64,000 nucleotides of DNA from contig CAZICM010000010.1 of NCBI GenBank assembly GCA_964537685.1, forward strand, positions 124,001 through 188,000. The letters are read 5' to 3'. Below, piece after piece: positions 25,583 through 34,490 of this stretch; the stretch's first letter is position 1, and every line of letters begins with the position of its first letter. A program made the translations under genes and the position numbers. The notes under the pieces are model-generated. The model had not been told where the DNA came from. It saw nothing but the letters and a program-made list of their open reading frames with translations, and searched no databases. The DNA comes from CAZICM01 sp964537685 (lineage in GTDB: Bacteria > Myxococcota_A > Polyangia > Polyangiales > Polyangiaceae).

Positions 25583-27193
25583 ATGAGCACCGCGACCAAA
25601 GCATTCCGCTTTCTGCTCCAAGGCCAACGCCGCCCCCTCATCGCAGGACTTTGTTGCGCGGCACTCATCGCCGCCTCCACGGCGTCCTCCCAAGGCTGCA
25701 AATCCAAAAGCGCCGACATCGGCCTCTCCAAAGAAAAAAGGAGCGCGCCCTTCACTGACATTCCCGTACCCGCCGCCGACGGACCCAAACTCATCGCGCT
25801 CAAAGAGGGCACCAAAATCCTCGCCGCACCCAAACCCGACGCCGAAGTCATTGGCGAACTCCGGCTCGGCGGAACCGTCGCCCGAAGCCCCGAACCCTAT
25901 GGCTACGACGACTGCGACGGCGGCTACTACGCCATCCGGCCCCGCGGATTTGTATGCGCAGGCATCGACGCCACCCTCGCCACAAACACCGCGGCCCTAC
26001 TTCCACCGGCCCCCGACCTCACAAAAGCCCTACCCTACCGATACGCCCGCACCAAAAGCGAAAACGTACCCGGCTACGAACGGCTCCCCACCCTTGCCGA
26101 ACAAAACGCCAAAGAACCCGACCTCACCAAACACCTCGCCCGCTTCCAAGGCATCCGCGACCCACTGGGCCCCGCCACCAACGACGTACCCCTCGACCCC
26201 CGCGGCGTACCCACCGGACCTTACGTCCTTCTCCCCACCGGCGAAGGCATAGACACCGACAACCGCCGCAACACCGTCTCCTGGTTCAACTTCCCCGAAG
26301 GCGACCGCACACCGCTCCTCCTACCCCTCTCCGCACTCAGCGGAAAAGCCGACGAAAACAAAGCCATTCGCAAAGGAAGCGGCCTCGCGATCACCGGCAC
26401 CGTCACCACCGACGGCGGCCCCGCGCCCCGAAAATTCGGCATCACCCCCGACGGCCGCCTCATCCCCATCGACCGCCTCAAAGCCTCATTAGGCTCCATC
26501 TGGCACGGCATCGACGTCGAAAAAATCGGCCTCCCCATCGGCTTCATTCACAGAAACCAAGTCCACGCCTACTCCCTCGAACGAGGCAAAGCCACAGCCC
26601 TTGACGAAGAACACGAACGCCGCACCCCCATTGCCCTCACCGGCCGCTTCCGCACCGTCAACGGCATACGCTTTGAACAAAGCAAAGAAGGCTATTGGCT
26701 CCGCGCACAAGACATCATCGTCGTCGTACGCCGCTCCAAATTCCCTGACTTCGCCAAAGGCACCCAAAAGTGGATTGACGTAAGCATCGCCAACCAAACC
26801 CTCACCGCCTACGAAGGCACCAAACCCATTTACGCCACACTCATCTCATCGGGCCGCGATCAGCTCAAAGATCCGGCCACCAGCGCATCCACCGCACGCG
26901 GCATCTTCAGCATCAAAAGCAAACACATCACCCGCACCATCGACCCCCGCGAAGTCGCCAACGAATTCGACATCAGCGACGCCCCTTGGGTCATGGAATT
27001 CGAAGCGGGCAACGCCATTCACGGCATGTACTGGAGCGAAAGCGTTGGCGAAGCCCACGGCTTCCACAACATCGCCCTCACCCCCATTGACGCCCACCGC
27101 CTCTTCGCCTGGAGCGACCCCCAAATCCCCGAAGGCTGGCACGCCGTTTACGCATCGGGCGAAGGCTCGACCATCATCAACATCCGCCCTTAA
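25583..27193 (+). CDS. YkuD (L,D-transpeptidase)-like lipoprotein lacking the catalytic Cys
   Basis: A signal sequence ends near ASTASSQGC (probable lipoprotein Cys). The N-terminal half has an SH3-like stretch (GTKILAAPKPDAEVIGELRLGG). The C-terminal 170 residues are a YkuD domain: WIDVSIANQTLTAYEGTKP, ending with IHGMYWSESVG and AHGFHNIALTPIDAHRLF. Active enzymes read SHGC(V/I)NL at this place; here Phe494 stands where Cys is required and two residues are inserted. His480 and His492 remain. So the protein has the fold and location of an L,D-transpeptidase but should not catalyse cross-linking by the known route. It follows murJ on the same strand. Confidence 0.8.
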   Translation: MSTATKAFRFLLQGQRRPLIAGLCCAALIAASTASSQGCKSKSADIGLSKEKRSAPFTDIPVPAADGPKLIALKEGTKILAAPKPDAEVIGELRLGGTVARSPEPYGYDDCDGGYYAIRPRGFVCAGIDATLATNTAALLPPAPDLTKALPYRYARTKSENVPGYERLPTLAEQNAKEPDLTKHLARFQGIRDPLGPATNDVPLDPRGVPTGPYVLLPTGEGIDTDNRRNTVSWFNFPEGDRTPLLLPLSALSGKADENKAIRKGSGLAITGTVTTDGGPAPRKFGITPDGRLIPIDRLKASLGSIWHGIDVEKIGLPIGFIHRNQVHAYSLERGKATALDEEHERRTPIALTGRFRTVNGIRFEQSKEGYWLRAQDIIVVVRRSKFPDFAKGTQKWIDVSIANQTLTAYEGTKPIYATLISSGRDQLKDPATSASTARGIFSIKSKHITRTIDPREVANEFDISDAPWVMEFEAGNAIHGMYWSESVGEAHGFHNIALTPIDAHRLFAWSDPQIPEGWHAVYASGEGSTIINIRP

Positions 27194-27275
27194 GGGCATT
27201 CCACAGGGCTACTGCGCGCCTCAAATCGTCGGGCTCCCTGGCTTTGAGGCGCTCGTAACGCCCTGTAGAACGCCC
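27194..27275. other. Long hairpin directly after the YkuD-like gene
   Basis: Three nested stems can pair: GGGC 27194-27197 with 27272-27275, ACAGGGC 27203-27209 with 27260-27266, and a perfect 10-bp stem GCGCCTCAAA 27216-27225 with TTTGAGGCGC 27243-27252. No U-run follows on either strand, so it is not a classic intrinsic terminator. It may be a structured RNA or a DNA element. Confidence 0.6.
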
Positions 27276-27366
27276 TCGTCAGCAAAAACGACGCGCGCTC
27301 TTCGACTCACTAAATCCTCTACTTGCCTGGCATCGCGAGCAAAACGCCAAATCCTCGGCAACCCGC

Positions 27367-27492
27367 CCGTATTGGATTGGAGCTCGTCGCGAGCAGCTCC
27401 GAGGCTAGGAAGGGCGACCGAGCCGTACTCCAGTACGGTGAGGGAGCCCGACCGACGCCTTGGAGCGCGCAGCAGAGCTACAACCAATACGG
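27367..27492. other. Second structured element, upstream/downstream of tRNA-Met
   Basis: An outer perfect stem CCGTATTGG 27367-27375 / CCAATACGG 27484-27492 encloses a hairpin GGAGCT/AGCTCC (27379-27400) that can switch to GCTCG/CGAGC (27382-27394), a GGGC/GCCC stem (27412-27415/27446-27449) and CCGTAC-TCCA-GTACGG (27423-27438). Together with the preceding hairpin this fills the 305-base space 27194-27498, which has no convincing gene. Confidence 0.55.
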
Positions 27493-27498
27493 CCACTG

Positions 27499-27575
27499 TG
27501 GTGCCGAAGGAGGGAGTCGAACCCCCGACCCGGCGCGTATGAAACGCCTGCTCTAGCCAACTGAGCTACTTCGGC
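27499..27575 (-). tRNA. tRNA-Met (CAT anticodon), elongator type
   Basis: On the minus strand a full cloverleaf is visible: acceptor GCCGAAG/CTTCGGC followed by A and encoded CCA, D arm TAGCTCAGTTGGCTAGAGCA, anticodon stem GGCGT/GCGCC with loop TTCATAC, and T arm GGGGGTTCGACTCCC. A G1-C72 pair argues against an initiator. The anticodon CAT could also be Ile2 after lysidine modification; the acceptor sequence favours elongator Met. Confidence 0.9.
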
Positions 27576-27613
27576 AAAGGGGCGCGCACTATCCCCGAAC
27601 CCCAAGCCCCCTG

Positions 27614-28990
27614 TCAAGGCATCTTTGGACGCACCACCGGATTTCTCGCCTCAAAAGGCAAAGCCCACTGAAAACGCGCCCCCAACTCCACAGGCAAAGG
27701 CCCAAACGGCGCAGCCCGCAGCACCGCCTGCCGACAATTCTCATCAAACTCAGACACCCCACTCGGCCGCACCACCCGAACCCCCGCCACACTCCCATCC
27801 GCCCGAATCTCAAACCCAATAATCACCATCCCCTGCAACCCTTTAAGGATCGCCCACTTCGGAAACGCATTCGCCCACAACGGATGAATTTTCGCCATCA
27901 CCGAACGCAAATACAAATTCCGCCGCCGATCCGCCGTATCCGCATCCAACCCCGGCCCCTGCCCCGAACCCAAAGCATCCGAACGCGAACCCACCCCAGT
28001 CACACCACCCGAAGCCGGCACAACACTCACCGACTTCTCACCCCCCACACCTGCCCCCGCATCCCCACCCGCCGTACTCGCATGAAGCAACGAAGCCTTC
28101 GCACCCGCCACCTCCTGCTCACTCTGCACCGTATCGTGAGGCCGCCCCTCCACAAGCGAAGGAACCGAAGGCGTCCCCTCAGCCACCATCGGCCTCGCCC
28201 TTGAAAGCCTCGCCTTCTCCGAATGCACATCCCCAGGCGCCCCATCCACAACCCCGCGCCCCACCTTCAGCTCCGCCCCACCCTCCACCGAAGCCCCTTC
28301 TTTCCTAGGACTCTCACCGACCCCCAACACCCTCGCATTCGCACCCAGCACCGCCCCCAAACGCCTGGGCGCCCCTCGATCCTCCCGCCCCGACGAACCA
28401 TCCACAAGCGCCGCCCTCGTCCGAAACGAACGAGAACTCAACTTCCCGCTTGCCACAAACGTAAGCTCCATCGGCTCACGGCTCGCCCTATAATTCTCGC
28501 GCGAAGCCCTCTGTTTTGACGACTCCACCCGCTGAAGCTGATTCCGATCGAAACGCGAAGGAGGATCGGGCGTCAGAAACATCCCATCATCCTGATCCGC
28601 AAGATTAAACGCCGGCTCCTGCACCAGCGCCTCACCACCCCGCCCCGCCCTATTCATATCGGGCCTCGCCGGCGCCTCACCACCCCCGCGCGGCGCAGCC
28701 ACCCGCACCTCCGAAGACGGCGCAGACGCAACACCCTCCGACAACAAACCATCATCCACAAGCGCAGGCAGCTCGATCTCAATCTCCGCCGCCGAAGCAC
28801 TGGACACAGCCCGTGGCACCGCCGCACTCAAACCCCGATCGATCGGCCACGAATGAGCAAACCCATAAGCCGCCCCCGCAAGCAGCGCCAAATGCGCACA
28901 ACCCGAAAGCACATAGGCCAGCGTCACCCGCCCCAATGCAGGAACACCTTGAGCGACGGGCTCTGAGGCTCGCTTTTCGTTGATGGCCAT
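27614..28990 (-). CDS. TonB-family C-terminal domain protein with long Pro/Ser/Ala linker
   Basis: N-terminal cytoplasmic tail of about 20 residues, one membrane span (LAYVLSGCAHLALLAGAAYGFA), a 310-residue low-complexity periplasmic linker and a TonB C-terminal domain in the last 95 residues (MVIIGFEIRADGSVAGVRVV, FDENCRQAVLRAAPFGPLP). This layout transmits energy or force from inner-membrane ExbBD-type motors to outer-membrane partners; similar proteins also serve in myxobacterial gliding machinery. No exbB/exbD is nearby. It lies 27 bases after tatD on the same strand. Confidence 0.8.
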   Translation of the reverse strand: MAINEKRASEPVAQGVPALGRVTLAYVLSGCAHLALLAGAAYGFAHSWPIDRGLSAAVPRAVSSASAAEIEIELPALVDDGLLSEGVASAPSSEVRVAAPRGGGEAPARPDMNRAGRGGEALVQEPAFNLADQDDGMFLTPDPPSRFDRNQLQRVESSKQRASRENYRASREPMELTFVASGKLSSRSFRTRAALVDGSSGREDRGAPRRLGAVLGANARVLGVGESPRKEGASVEGGAELKVGRGVVDGAPGDVHSEKARLSRARPMVAEGTPSVPSLVEGRPHDTVQSEQEVAGAKASLLHASTAGGDAGAGVGGEKSVSVVPASGGVTGVGSRSDALGSGQGPGLDADTADRRRNLYLRSVMAKIHPLWANAFPKWAILKGLQGMVIIGFEIRADGSVAGVRVVRPSGVSEFDENCRQAVLRAAPFGPLPVELGARFQWALPFEARNPVVRPKMP

Positions 28991-29017
28991 CTATAGGCAA
29001 GTCAGCGTATCCCCACC

Positions 29018-29800
29018 CTAAGCATCCGAAAAGCAACGGAAACGCCGCTTAGCATTTTGCGAAGATTGCATCGCAATTTCATCAAAATGCACACCCCGAA
29101 GCTCCGCCACCCGCCTTGCCGTCTGCATCACATGCGCAGGCTCGCAACGCTTCCCCCGAAAAGGAATAGGAGCCAAATAAGGGCTATCGGTCTCGACCAT
29201 AAAACGATCGGCCGGCACCCAAGCGGCGACCTCATGAATAGGCCGGGCATTTTTAAACGTCACAATCCCAGAAAACGAGATATCGAAATCGAGATCCAAA
29301 GCTCCTTGAGCAAATGCCTTATCCTCGGAAAAACAATGAATCACACCGCCCACCTCATCGGCCTTCTCTTCCTTCAATATCGAAAGCGTATCGGCGGACG
29401 CCTCGCGGGTATGAATCACAATCGGTTTTTTATGCTTCCTCGCCAGAGATATTAAAACCCTAAACACCTCTTTTTGAGTCTCCATCGGCGAATGCATATA
29501 ATGATAATCCAAACCAATTTCCCCGACAGCCACCACATTGGAATGAACTGAAAGCATATCGAGCGCATCGAGCATCGATTTATCCAACACCGAAGCATCA
29601 TGAGGATGCACACCCACCACAGCCTTGACATGATTCAAACGCTCGGACAGCGCAATCGCCGAACGGGCCGCCGATAGATCGCGATCGACACCGATCACAA
29701 TAAAAGCGGAAATGCCGGCCTCCCGGGCGCGCTCTAAAACGGCATCGGGGCCTTCGGGGAAATAATTGGAATCTAAATGGCAATGGGTATCGATGAGCAT
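29018..29800 (-). CDS. tatD: TatD-family metal-dependent deoxyribonuclease
   Basis: 260 residues, the usual size. All family motifs are present: DTHCHLD at the N-terminus, GVHPHD, GEIGLDYHY, IHTREA, HCFSED and ETDSPYLAP with the metal-binding Asp. TatD nucleases bind two divalent metals and cut DNA from the 3' end, with a role in DNA repair or fragmentation in the cytoplasm. The ATG at 29800 starts directly before the first motif. Upstream is a 66-base gap with a GC inverted repeat, then the unknown gene at 29867. Confidence 0.93.
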   Translation of the reverse strand: MLIDTHCHLDSNYFPEGPDAVLERAREAGISAFIVIGVDRDLSAARSAIALSERLNHVKAVVGVHPHDASVLDKSMLDALDMLSVHSNVVAVGEIGLDYHYMHSPMETQKEVFRVLISLARKHKKPIVIHTREASADTLSILKEEKADEVGGVIHCFSEDKAFAQGALDLDFDISFSGIVTFKNARPIHEVAAWVPADRFMVETDSPYLAPIPFRGKRCEPAHVMQTARRVAELRGVHFDEIAMQSSQNAKRRFRCFSDA

Positions 29801-29804
29801 AGAG

Positions 29805-29844
29805 GCGCGCCGCTATTGAAAAGGATGAACGGATAACGGCGCGC
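29805..29844. repeat. 8-bp GC-rich inverted repeat between the unknown gene and tatD
   Basis: GCGCGCCG at 29805-29812 pairs with CGGCGCGC at 29837-29844, leaving a 24-base loop. It could act as a weak terminator or a protein site; no U-run follows on the minus strand. Confidence 0.3.
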
Positions 29845-29866
29845 GGGGAGACTATTATTTCGGCGC

Positions 29867-30748
29867 TTATTCTGCAAGCTCTGCCTTCAGGGCTGCAAGC
29901 TCGCCGGCCAAAAGCGCGACCTCCTTCTCTTTTTCGGCAATCTGAGCCAGCATTGCCTTACGCTCAGCCGCCTTACGCTCAGCCTCCTCGGCTTCAATTT
30001 CAATCAAACGCGCTGCCCGCTCCAGCTTCAGACGATTGAGCGCCGTCTCCGCAGAAGCAATACGCCGATCCAACTGATCCAGCGTCAATTCCTTTTCCCT
30101 CTCGCGCTTACGAAAGAGCGAACTTGCAAAATCCTTACGCAAATTCAGCTCGGGATGAGCATGCCTAAAACTCTCGGCCTCGCTCTCCAGGCTTTTTCGT
30201 GCGGAATTCACCTGATCGATAAACTTTTTAAAGTCACCGATAAAATAAAACTGATCTTCGGCCTGATCCTTCGCCTCCAGATCGCTCTCGGCCAGACGGC
30301 TACGCTCCACCACATCTTGAACAGCGGGCGCATACGTTTTTAGCGGCTCAAAGGTCATAGCACTCATCACAGCCGGCCATGATCGCATCGAATCCAATTG
30401 GCTACCGAGAATGGGCTTACAGAAAGCGCTTGGACTTTTATTGCCGACAAGCTTACCGCGAATCAGCGACCTTTCCTTGACATCATTCATGGCCGAGAGC
30501 CTGGTAAGCGTCTCGGTACACACGGCATTCAGCTCATGATCCCGATGAAGGGCAATCACTTGAGCCCCAAACACAGCCATTCTGAGCGCCCGGGCCTTGG
30601 TCCACAGATTTTGGCCCTCGGATTCCAAGGCTTCGAAGATGGTCAATTGCGCGGGCAGATGTCCTATCGATGCGAGACCGATCTTGGTATAGCTCACTTC
30701 ATCCATCACATACTCAATGGAATCATCGACACTTAGAGATTCAGCCAT
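29867..30748 (-). CDS. Unknown protein, paralogue of the gene at 54006-54890
   Basis: 293 residues from the ATG at 30748, which has GGAGG seven bases upstream; the frame extends further up only through a repeat array. The N-terminal 200 residues are helical and soluble-looking. The last 70 residues are a charged coiled coil (ERAARLIEIEAEEAERKAAE). It shares clear blocks with the 54-kb gene: NKSPSAFCKPILG versus HKKPSAFRKPILG, then SMRSWPAVMSAM, TYAPAVQ, and FRHAHPELNLRKDF versus YRHAHPELNLPKDF. Neither protein has a signal peptide or membrane span. I do not recognise the family; the function is unknown. Confidence 0.75.
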   Translation of the reverse strand: MAESLSVDDSIEYVMDEVSYTKIGLASIGHLPAQLTIFEALESEGQNLWTKARALRMAVFGAQVIALHRDHELNAVCTETLTRLSAMNDVKERSLIRGKLVGNKSPSAFCKPILGSQLDSMRSWPAVMSAMTFEPLKTYAPAVQDVVERSRLAESDLEAKDQAEDQFYFIGDFKKFIDQVNSARKSLESEAESFRHAHPELNLRKDFASSLFRKREREKELTLDQLDRRIASAETALNRLKLERAARLIEIEAEEAERKAAERKAMLAQIAEKEKEVALLAGELAALKAELAE

Positions 30749-30985
30749 GACAGACCTCCAGAGAACAATTGGGTAATGGTACGAGCGCGAGAGACAACGG
30801 CACAGAGCGCCGCAAAGAGAAGATAAAGCCAAGCCGCAAGCGACTACAGAGAGAGAAATCTTCGCGCAATCTGGAGAATGCCTGAGCGTATTGGGCAAGT
30901 AAAGCGAAAAAATCGGGACGGGATTTAAAAATTGCGCGGGAAGCGCGGAGAGATCGATACATGGGTTTGGGAGAGGGGAAAAAGC

Positions 30986-31362
30986 GTGGGAGAGGTCTCT
31001 CCGTGAAGAAGGGAGAGCGGGAGAGAGCGGGGAGAGGTCGAAACGCGCTTGGAAAAGTTCGCGGAAGGCTGGGAGAGCGCTCGCCGGCATTGGCGCGGAA
31101 GATTTTTATTGGAGGAGAGAGCTCTCCGGGGTTGCCGCGGCGATTTTTGAGCAGAGTGAAGGGGCTAACAGGGGTTGCCGCGGCGATTTTTGGACAAGGC
31201 TTAGAGCAAACAGGGGTTGGCGCGGAGGTTTTGGATGAAGGAGAGAGCTCGCCGGGACTTGGCGCGATGGAAAAAAGCAGGGAGAGAGCTCGCCGGGACT
31301 TGGCGCGGGAGGGAAAAAGCGGGGAGAGAGCTCGCGGGGATGGGTGCGGGAGATGTTGGAAG
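30986..31362. repeat. Tandem array of a ~42-bp repeat
   Basis: Seven to nine diverged copies with a period of 41-43 bases. Clear unit starts (GGGAGAG-type followed by GCTCGCCGGG and TTGGCGCGG) are at 31071, 31114, 31240, 31281 and 31323; fainter ones are near 30986, 31029, 31156 and 31198. Units contain the palindrome GAGAGCTCTC. On the minus strand the array is pyrimidine-rich and open for long frames, which I do not accept as genes. The flanks 30749-30985 and 31363-31489 show nothing else. Confidence 0.7.
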
Positions 31363-31489
31363 AGAAGAGCGCCAAATGACGGGCGGAAAAGAGCCGATCT
31401 CCTGCGCTGTTTGATATCGGGCAAGTCGAGGACTGAATATCTGGAGTTTTTTGCTTGCGGGCCATCCTTTCGTGGCCTATTGACAGCGC

Positions 31490-32413
31490 ATGGTATCGAT
31501 CAGCCATGAGGTTCTTGTCGAACTCTTCAAAAACCGTCCTGCCCTCGCCTCCGAACTGCTTTCCGAAGTGCTTCAGATTCCTCAGCCCCGCTTTACCAGC
31601 GCAACACAGGAATCGGCCCAACTGAACGACATTCAACCTGCCGAATACAGCGCCGATCTGGTGATTTGCCTTCGGCATAAAAAGAAAATCATTCGGGTCA
31701 TCATTGTAGAGGTTCAACTGGGCATCGATTTTGAAAAACGCCTAGCCTGGCCTGCCTATGTGGCCAATGCCCGAAGGAGATATGGCTGTCCCGTGGATCT
31801 ATTGGTCATCGCTCCGGATGCCAACGTTGCCCGTTGGTGTGCGCATCCCATCGAGCTTGGGCCTCCTGGATTTGTGCTTCGCCCGCCCGTGGTGCACAAG
31901 AAGTTGATTCCTGTGATGACGGACACGGCTGAAGCGAAAAAAAGAATTGAGCTCGGCATGCTTTCGGTGATGGCGCATGGCCATACAAAAATGGGCGCAC
32001 AAGTCGCACAAGCCTTGATTCCAGCGATAAGCGCATTAGAATCAACTACGGCTGGCTTTTATTACGATATTATGCTCGACTCCTTAAACGAAGCGGCGCG
32101 CCGAGCACTGGAGGAGATGATGAAAGGCTATGAATACCGAAGTGACTTCGCGAAAAAGTATGTTGCGCAGGGCGTGAAGAAGGGCATGAAGAAAGGGCGC
32201 GAAGAAGGACGCGAAGAAGGACGCGAAGAGGGACGCGCACAAGAAGCAGCGCATGCTCTTCTAACGGTGCTGCGCCTGCGCGGTATTGCTCTTTCAGATG
32301 CCGAGCAGAAGGAGATTCTGGCTCAGAAAGATCCTGAAGTGCTGGAGCGCTGGCTTGAACGCGCCGTGCTGGCCAATTCGCTCGCCGATGTTTTTGATGA
32401 CGTTTCGCATTGA
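31490..32413 (+). CDS. PD-(D/E)XK nuclease-like / Rpn-type family protein
   Basis: 307 residues. The N-terminal half shows a restriction-endonuclease-like core: SADLVICL followed by RVIIVEVQLGIDFEKRLAW, giving the Asp and the E-x-Q of PD-(D/E)XK folds. The remainder is helical, then a Lys/Glu-rich charged segment (KKGMKKGREEGREEGREEGR) and a C-terminal helical bundle. Large families of this form, with hyper-variable GREEGR linkers, are multicopy in myxobacteria and resemble Rpn recombination-promoting nucleases; I infer a DNA-nicking role. The start at ATG 31490 is without a clear ribosome site. Its 3' half is duplicated directly downstream. Confidence 0.7.
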   Translation: MVSISHEVLVELFKNRPALASELLSEVLQIPQPRFTSATQESAQLNDIQPAEYSADLVICLRHKKKIIRVIIVEVQLGIDFEKRLAWPAYVANARRRYGCPVDLLVIAPDANVARWCAHPIELGPPGFVLRPPVVHKKLIPVMTDTAEAKKRIELGMLSVMAHGHTKMGAQVAQALIPAISALESTTAGFYYDIMLDSLNEAARRALEEMMKGYEYRSDFAKKYVAQGVKKGMKKGREEGREEGREEGRAQEAAHALLTVLRLRGIALSDAEQKEILAQKDPEVLERWLERAVLANSLADVFDDVSH

Positions 32414-32480
32414 GGGATATCTGCAGGGCTGGTTTGGGGCACCTGGTTTGGGAGATGGTGGAGGAGGGGAACGAAGAAAT

Positions 32481-32935
32481 CTGAAGCAAAAAAAAGAATT
32501 GAGCTCGGCATGCTTTCGGTGATGGCGCATGGCCATACAAAAATGGGCGCACAAGTCGCACAAGCCTTGATTCCAGCGATAAGCGCATTAGAATCAACTA
32601 CGGCTGGCTTTTATTACGATATTATGCTCGACTCCTTAAACGAAGCGGCGCGCCGAGCACTGGAGGAGATGATGAAAGGCTATGAATACCGAAGCGACTT
32701 CGCGAAAAAGTATGTAGCGCAAGGCGTGAAGAAGGGCATGAAGAAGGGACGCGCACAAGAAGCAGCGCATGCTCTTCTCACGGTGCTGCGCCTGCGCGGT
32801 ATTGCTCTTTCAGATGCCGAGCAGAAGGAGATTCTGGCTCAGAAAGATCCAGAAGTGCTGGAGCGCTGGCTTGAACGCGCCGTGCTGGCCGATTCGCTCG
32901 CCGATGTTTTTGATGGCGTTTCGCATTGACGGATA
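32481..32935 (+). pseudogene. Truncated tandem copy of the 3' half of the PD-(D/E)XK-like gene
   Basis: Bases 32481-32935 repeat 31929-32418 almost exactly, lacking 36 bases that encode the extra GREEGREEGREE-type units. The copy keeps the reading frame (ATG 32510 to stop 32929, 139 residues) but has no nuclease core, so I call it a gene fragment. The near identity means the duplication is recent. Between the copies is a 62-base unique spacer. Confidence 0.85.
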
Positions 32936-33016
32936 GCCATTGCTACCGGAGCGGCGCGCTGCAGAATGAGTCATAATATACTTGACTCCTTTGCGTGTCT
33001 CTAGCGATCTTCGCCC

Positions 33017-34408
33017 ATGACCTCGACGGCCACGCCTCAGGAAGCCAACGTCCCGGAAACAACGTCAAGCACCGTTACCAATCCGCCGGCGCGTTGGAGT
33101 CTCGCCCGGCGAATTCTGTTTCGCTTTGTGTTCGCACACTTCATCATCTTCTTTTTTCCTGCACCGTTTACGTCGGTCTTGCCTGTGATTGGGGGTGCTA
33201 TTACGGAATTCATTTCCGATTCGATATGGCTTCCGATGGCGCGTGTCGCGGGAAAATATGTATTGCATTTGCCGCAAGAAGTGACCCACGCACCGAGCGG
33301 CAGCGGTGATACGACCTTCAATTATGTTAGTTTGTTTGTGCAGGTATGCCTTGCGGTGGTGGTCACGGTGATTTGGTCATTCGTGCAGCGCCGCAAAGAA
33401 AACCACGAAAAACTCGCCGAATATTTTCGCATCTGGTTGCGGTATACGCTCGCCATGGTGATGGTTGGATATGGCGTGGTGAAACTCGTGAAGCTGCAAT
33501 TCGGGGATCCAAGCATTTTGCATCTCGTGAAAACGTATGGCGAATCGTCTCCAATGGACTTGTTATGGACGTTCATGGGTTATTCCACGCCATATATTTT
33601 TTTCGGCGGCGTGATGGAATTCATCCCAGCCTTGCTCTTGTTTTTCCGTCGTACTGCGCTTCTTGGCGCATTGATCTTGATGGCCGTGCTTGCGAATGTC
33701 GTGATGCTCAATATGTGTTATGACGTGCCGGTTAAGATTTATTCGAGCCATTTGTTTGTTATGTCGATTTTGATTGCGTTGCCCGATATAAAGCGGCTGG
33801 TACAGTTCTTTTTGCAAAACGTTTCGACGTTGCCTATTCCGGAGCGGCCTAAATTCAGCAAACCCTGGATGGAGCGCGGACGCGTTGCGGCTAAAGCTTT
33901 ATTCATTGTGTCGGTGCTCGGGCAACAGAGTTACTCCATCTGGAAAGGCTTGAAGGCGACTCCATCGCCGGAATCGGCGCCGCCAAACTTGGGCGTATAC
34001 GAAGTGACTTCGTTTACGCGTGCTGGAGTCGATGTTCCTCCCTCGGTGGTGGACAAAACACGTTGGCGATATTTTCTATTGGATCAATACCGAGGTAAAT
34101 ACCTTGCCCTCGTAACGACAATGACGGGCGAGAAGAAATTCGTTTCGGCAAAAGTCGATGAGCATCAGAAGACGTTGCTACTCGAAGAACCGAACGGGGA
34201 GCAAGGTGTTTCGGTGTCCCCGGAATTGCTGGAGCAAAAAAAGTCATTCCCAATGACATTGCAATTCACCGAGCGGGAGGGGCGTCTGCATATCCTGGAG
34301 GGGAAAGTGGATGAGGCTCCGGTGCGGATGGAATTGAAAAAGCTACGGAAAGAGGACTTTCCGCTGATGACGCGCGGGTTCCATTGGGTGAACGAATTTC
34401 CGTTCTAA
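33017..34408 (+). CDS. DoxX-like multi-pass membrane protein with C-terminal soluble domain
   Basis: 463 residues. At least six hydrophobic segments lie in the first 290 (for example LFVQVCLAVVVTVIWSFV, YTLAMVMVGYGVVKLV, ALLGALILMAVLANVVML and VMSILIALP), spaced as in DoxX/DoxD-type proteins, with GYGVVKLVKLQF resembling the first DoxX helix. The final 150 residues form a hydrophilic beta-rich domain (TRWRYFLLDQYRGKYLALVT). Co-factor or partner residues are not evident. It sits alone in the accessory region between the nuclease family and an esterase; codon use looks less GC-biased than the neighbours, possibly from transfer. Confidence 0.65.
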   Translation: MTSTATPQEANVPETTSSTVTNPPARWSLARRILFRFVFAHFIIFFFPAPFTSVLPVIGGAITEFISDSIWLPMARVAGKYVLHLPQEVTHAPSGSGDTTFNYVSLFVQVCLAVVVTVIWSFVQRRKENHEKLAEYFRIWLRYTLAMVMVGYGVVKLVKLQFGDPSILHLVKTYGESSPMDLLWTFMGYSTPYIFFGGVMEFIPALLLFFRRTALLGALILMAVLANVVMLNMCYDVPVKIYSSHLFVMSILIALPDIKRLVQFFLQNVSTLPIPERPKFSKPWMERGRVAAKALFIVSVLGQQSYSIWKGLKATPSPESAPPNLGVYEVTSFTRAGVDVPPSVVDKTRWRYFLLDQYRGKYLALVTTMTGEKKFVSAKVDEHQKTLLLEEPNGEQGVSVSPELLEQKKSFPMTLQFTEREGRLHILEGKVDEAPVRMELKKLRKEDFPLMTRGFHWVNEFPF

Positions 34409-34490
34409 GGCAGATGCGTGCGAAAAAGATCGTTGTTTGAGCCCGGCGCACTCCGATGCCATGACATTGGGAGGGCAATCGGCGAAGCCT

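Noticed and set aside
27221..27496. 91-residue minus-strand frame before tRNA-Met
   Set aside because: The DNA is dominated by perfect inverted repeats; no ribosome site or recognisable protein.
30741..31424. 227-residue minus-strand frame through the 42-bp array
   Set aside because: Only Ser/Pro/Arg repeats; open because the repeat period is near a multiple of three.
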